Shown here: piece by piece, positions 62,861 through 64,000 of the stretch
Position numbering within the stretch: the first letter of the stretch is position 1
Layout: each line of letters starts with the position of its first letter
Assembly (NCBI GenBank): GCA_018332375.1
Contig: BOPV01000001.1
Span: forward strand, 310,001-374,000
DNA length: 64,000 nucleotides
Origin: Roseiterribacter gracilis
Lineage (GTDB): Bacteria > Pseudomonadota > Alphaproteobacteria > BOG-932 > Roseiterribacteraceae
Direction: 5' to 3'
Program-made: the position numbers and the translations under genes
Notes under the pieces: generated by a model
What the model was told of the DNA's origin: nothing
What the model saw: only the letters and a program-made list of their open reading frames with translations
Databases searched by the model: none

Positions 62861-64000
62861 TGGCGCTGCTCGACCTTGCTGTCGCCGACACGACCCCGCG
62901 TCGTGCAGCGGTTTGGCGCGCGGTGCTGGCGACCATTGCGGTTGCGCTGGCCTTGTTCGCGTTTCTCTATCCGACCGAAATCGCGGGTGCGGTGCGCGTC
63001 TGGGATCAGTCGACCGCCTATACGCATTGTTGGCTGATCCTACCGATCGTCGCCTACCTCTTCTGGGAACGGCGACGCGAGTTGCAGGTCTGGACGCCGT
63101 CGCCATCGGCCTGGCCCTTGCTGCTCATTCCCGTTGCGGCGGCACTTTGGTTGCTGGCGCAACGTGCGGGCGTGCTCGAAGGACGCCAGCTCAGCTTGAT
63201 GCTGATGCTGCAGATCGTATTGGCAACGTTGCTGGGGCCGCGCTTCTGGCGCGCTTTCATCTTTGAGTTTCTGTATCTCTTCTTTCTGGTGCCGACCGGC
63301 GAGTTCCTGGTGCCGGCGCTGCAAAATTTCACGCGCGACTTCATCGTCACCGGCCTGCATATGATGCAGGTGCCGGTCTTCTTCGACGCGACGATGATCG
63401 AAATTCCGGAAGGCCGTTTCTTCGTCGCCGAAGCCTGCGCCGGTTTGCGCTTTCTGATCGCCTCGGTCGCGTTCGGTGCGCTCTACGCCTATCTGATTTT
63501 CCGCAGCTGGACGCGGCGCCTGATTTTCTTCGGCGTGTCGCTGGTCGTGCCGATCATCGCCAACGGGTTTCGCGCGCTGGGCATCGTGCTGGTCGGCCAT
63601 TGGATCGGCAGCGCCGAAGCCGCCGCGACCGACCATGTTCTGTATGGCTGGATCTTCTTCACGCTGGTTCTGTTTCTGTTGATCGCGCTGGGCTTGCCGT
63701 TCCGCGAACAGCGCGGCGCCGGAGCGCCGATCGCAGCACCGCTGCCCGCATCGCGTGCGCGTCTGCCCGCGATCGCTGCTGCGACTTTGTTGCTGGTGGC
63801 GCTGCCGCAACTCGCCGCGCGGGCTTTGTCGCCGCAACTGCGCGTCGACGTGTTGGCGGGTGCGCAGGTCGGTGCGCTGGAAGCGCACCCAATCGGCGAA
63901 CACCTGTTCGCGCAGGCGCCGGTCGAACTCGATCTGGTTGGCCCGCATGTGCGACCGGGTTCGTTGCGTCTGGTGATGGCGTCGGATTTCGGCGCGCTCA
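62860..64000 (+). CDS. xrtA: exosortase A (XrtA), 3' end beyond the window
   Basis: At least 380 residues, start overlapping the previous stop (GATGG). About eight membrane segments carry the exosortase catalytic residues: Cys193 in AEACAGLRF, Arg238 in NGFRALGIV and His259 in TDHVLYGW. FEFLYLFFLVPTGEFLVP is another family mark. Exosortase cuts PEP-CTERM proteins near their C-terminus and is thought to join them to a membrane lipid or glycan. The reading frame is still open at base 64000, with a soluble extension (LRVDVLAGAQVGALEAHPIG) typical of the A type. No PEP-CTERM substrate is found in the window. Confidence 0.92.
   Translation, partial: MALLDLAVADTTPRRAAVWRAVLATIAVALALFAFLYPTEIAGAVRVWDQSTAYTHCWLILPIVAYLFWERRRELQVWTPSPSAWPLLLIPVAAALWLLAQRAGVLEGRQLSLMLMLQIVLATLLGPRFWRAFIFEFLYLFFLVPTGEFLVPALQNFTRDFIVTGLHMMQVPVFFDATMIEIPEGRFFVAEACAGLRFLIASVAFGALYAYLIFRSWTRRLIFFGVSLVVPIIANGFRALGIVLVGHWIGSAEAAATDHVLYGWIFFTLVLFLLIALGLPFREQRGAGAPIAAPLPASRARLPAIAAATLLLVALPQLAARALSPQLRVDVLAGAQVGALEAHPIGEHLFAQAPVELDLVGPHVRPGSLRLVMASDFGAL

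Overview
This window comes from a GC-rich, Gram-negative bacterium, most likely an alphaproteobacterium. The evidence is a TonB-dependent receptor, lipoproteins and outer-membrane export parts, a PAS_5-type protein, a possible EcfG-type promoter and the overall gene style. I cannot name a genus. I found no rRNA, tRNA, CRISPR array or complete insertion sequence.

Layout. 1-4.1 kb: a GNAT acetyltransferase, two tandem transglutaminase-like proteins (the second without the catalytic His) and a convergent calcium-binding protein with an HExxH motif. 4.2-6.5 kb: a zinc-free medium-chain reductase and an AT-rich membrane protein I do not recognise. 6.6-14.5 kb: a LysR regulator divergent from a tightly overlapped gene set (VOC protein, methyltransferase, small helical protein, bicupin) followed by a TonB-dependent receptor and an MFS transporter. 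This looks like one uptake-and-conversion pathway of unknown substrate. 14.5-24.7 kb: a Wzx/Wzy-type exopolysaccharide locus with two glycosyltransferases, flippase, polymerase, a single ORF joining the chain-length protein to the outer-membrane export lipoprotein, a priming phosphoglycosyltransferase, a P-loop protein lacking its lysine and a PAP2 phosphatase. A nuclease-fold gene lies in it on the opposite strand.

24.8-41 kb is dominated by signalling: two hybrid histidine kinases, a soluble chemoreceptor with two PAS domains, a hemerythrin-like protein, two tandem paralogous MHYT-domain kinases and a PAS_5 protein, with an ABC-F ATPase (Uup type) between. 41-51.5 kb holds metabolic and surface genes: DUF1499, a D-threonine aldolase/D-serine dehydratase-like enzyme, DUF488, a cation diffusion facilitator, a large secreted subtilisin/kexin-like protease with RTX-type repeats, and a three-gene minus-strand unit (polysaccharide deacetylase, beta-helix protein, membrane protein).

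51.7-64 kb is an exosortase A (XrtA)-associated exopolysaccharide locus: export lipoprotein, chain-length protein, tyrosine autokinase, outer-membrane protein, ATPase, deacetylase, FemAB-like protein, glycosyltransferase and XrtA itself, which is cut by the window end. It is interrupted by a YeiH transporter/LysR pair on the opposite strand. Between those two genes lies a roughly 100-bp palindromic element flanked by a 28-bp direct duplication that leaves both genes intact. A 55-codon membrane protein with its own terminator sits just upstream of the locus.

The most unusual items are the chain-length/export fusion with an internal lipoprotein signal, the element insertion between yeiH and lysR, the three structured repeats at 43.4-43.7 kb, and the uncharacterised LysR-controlled operon.
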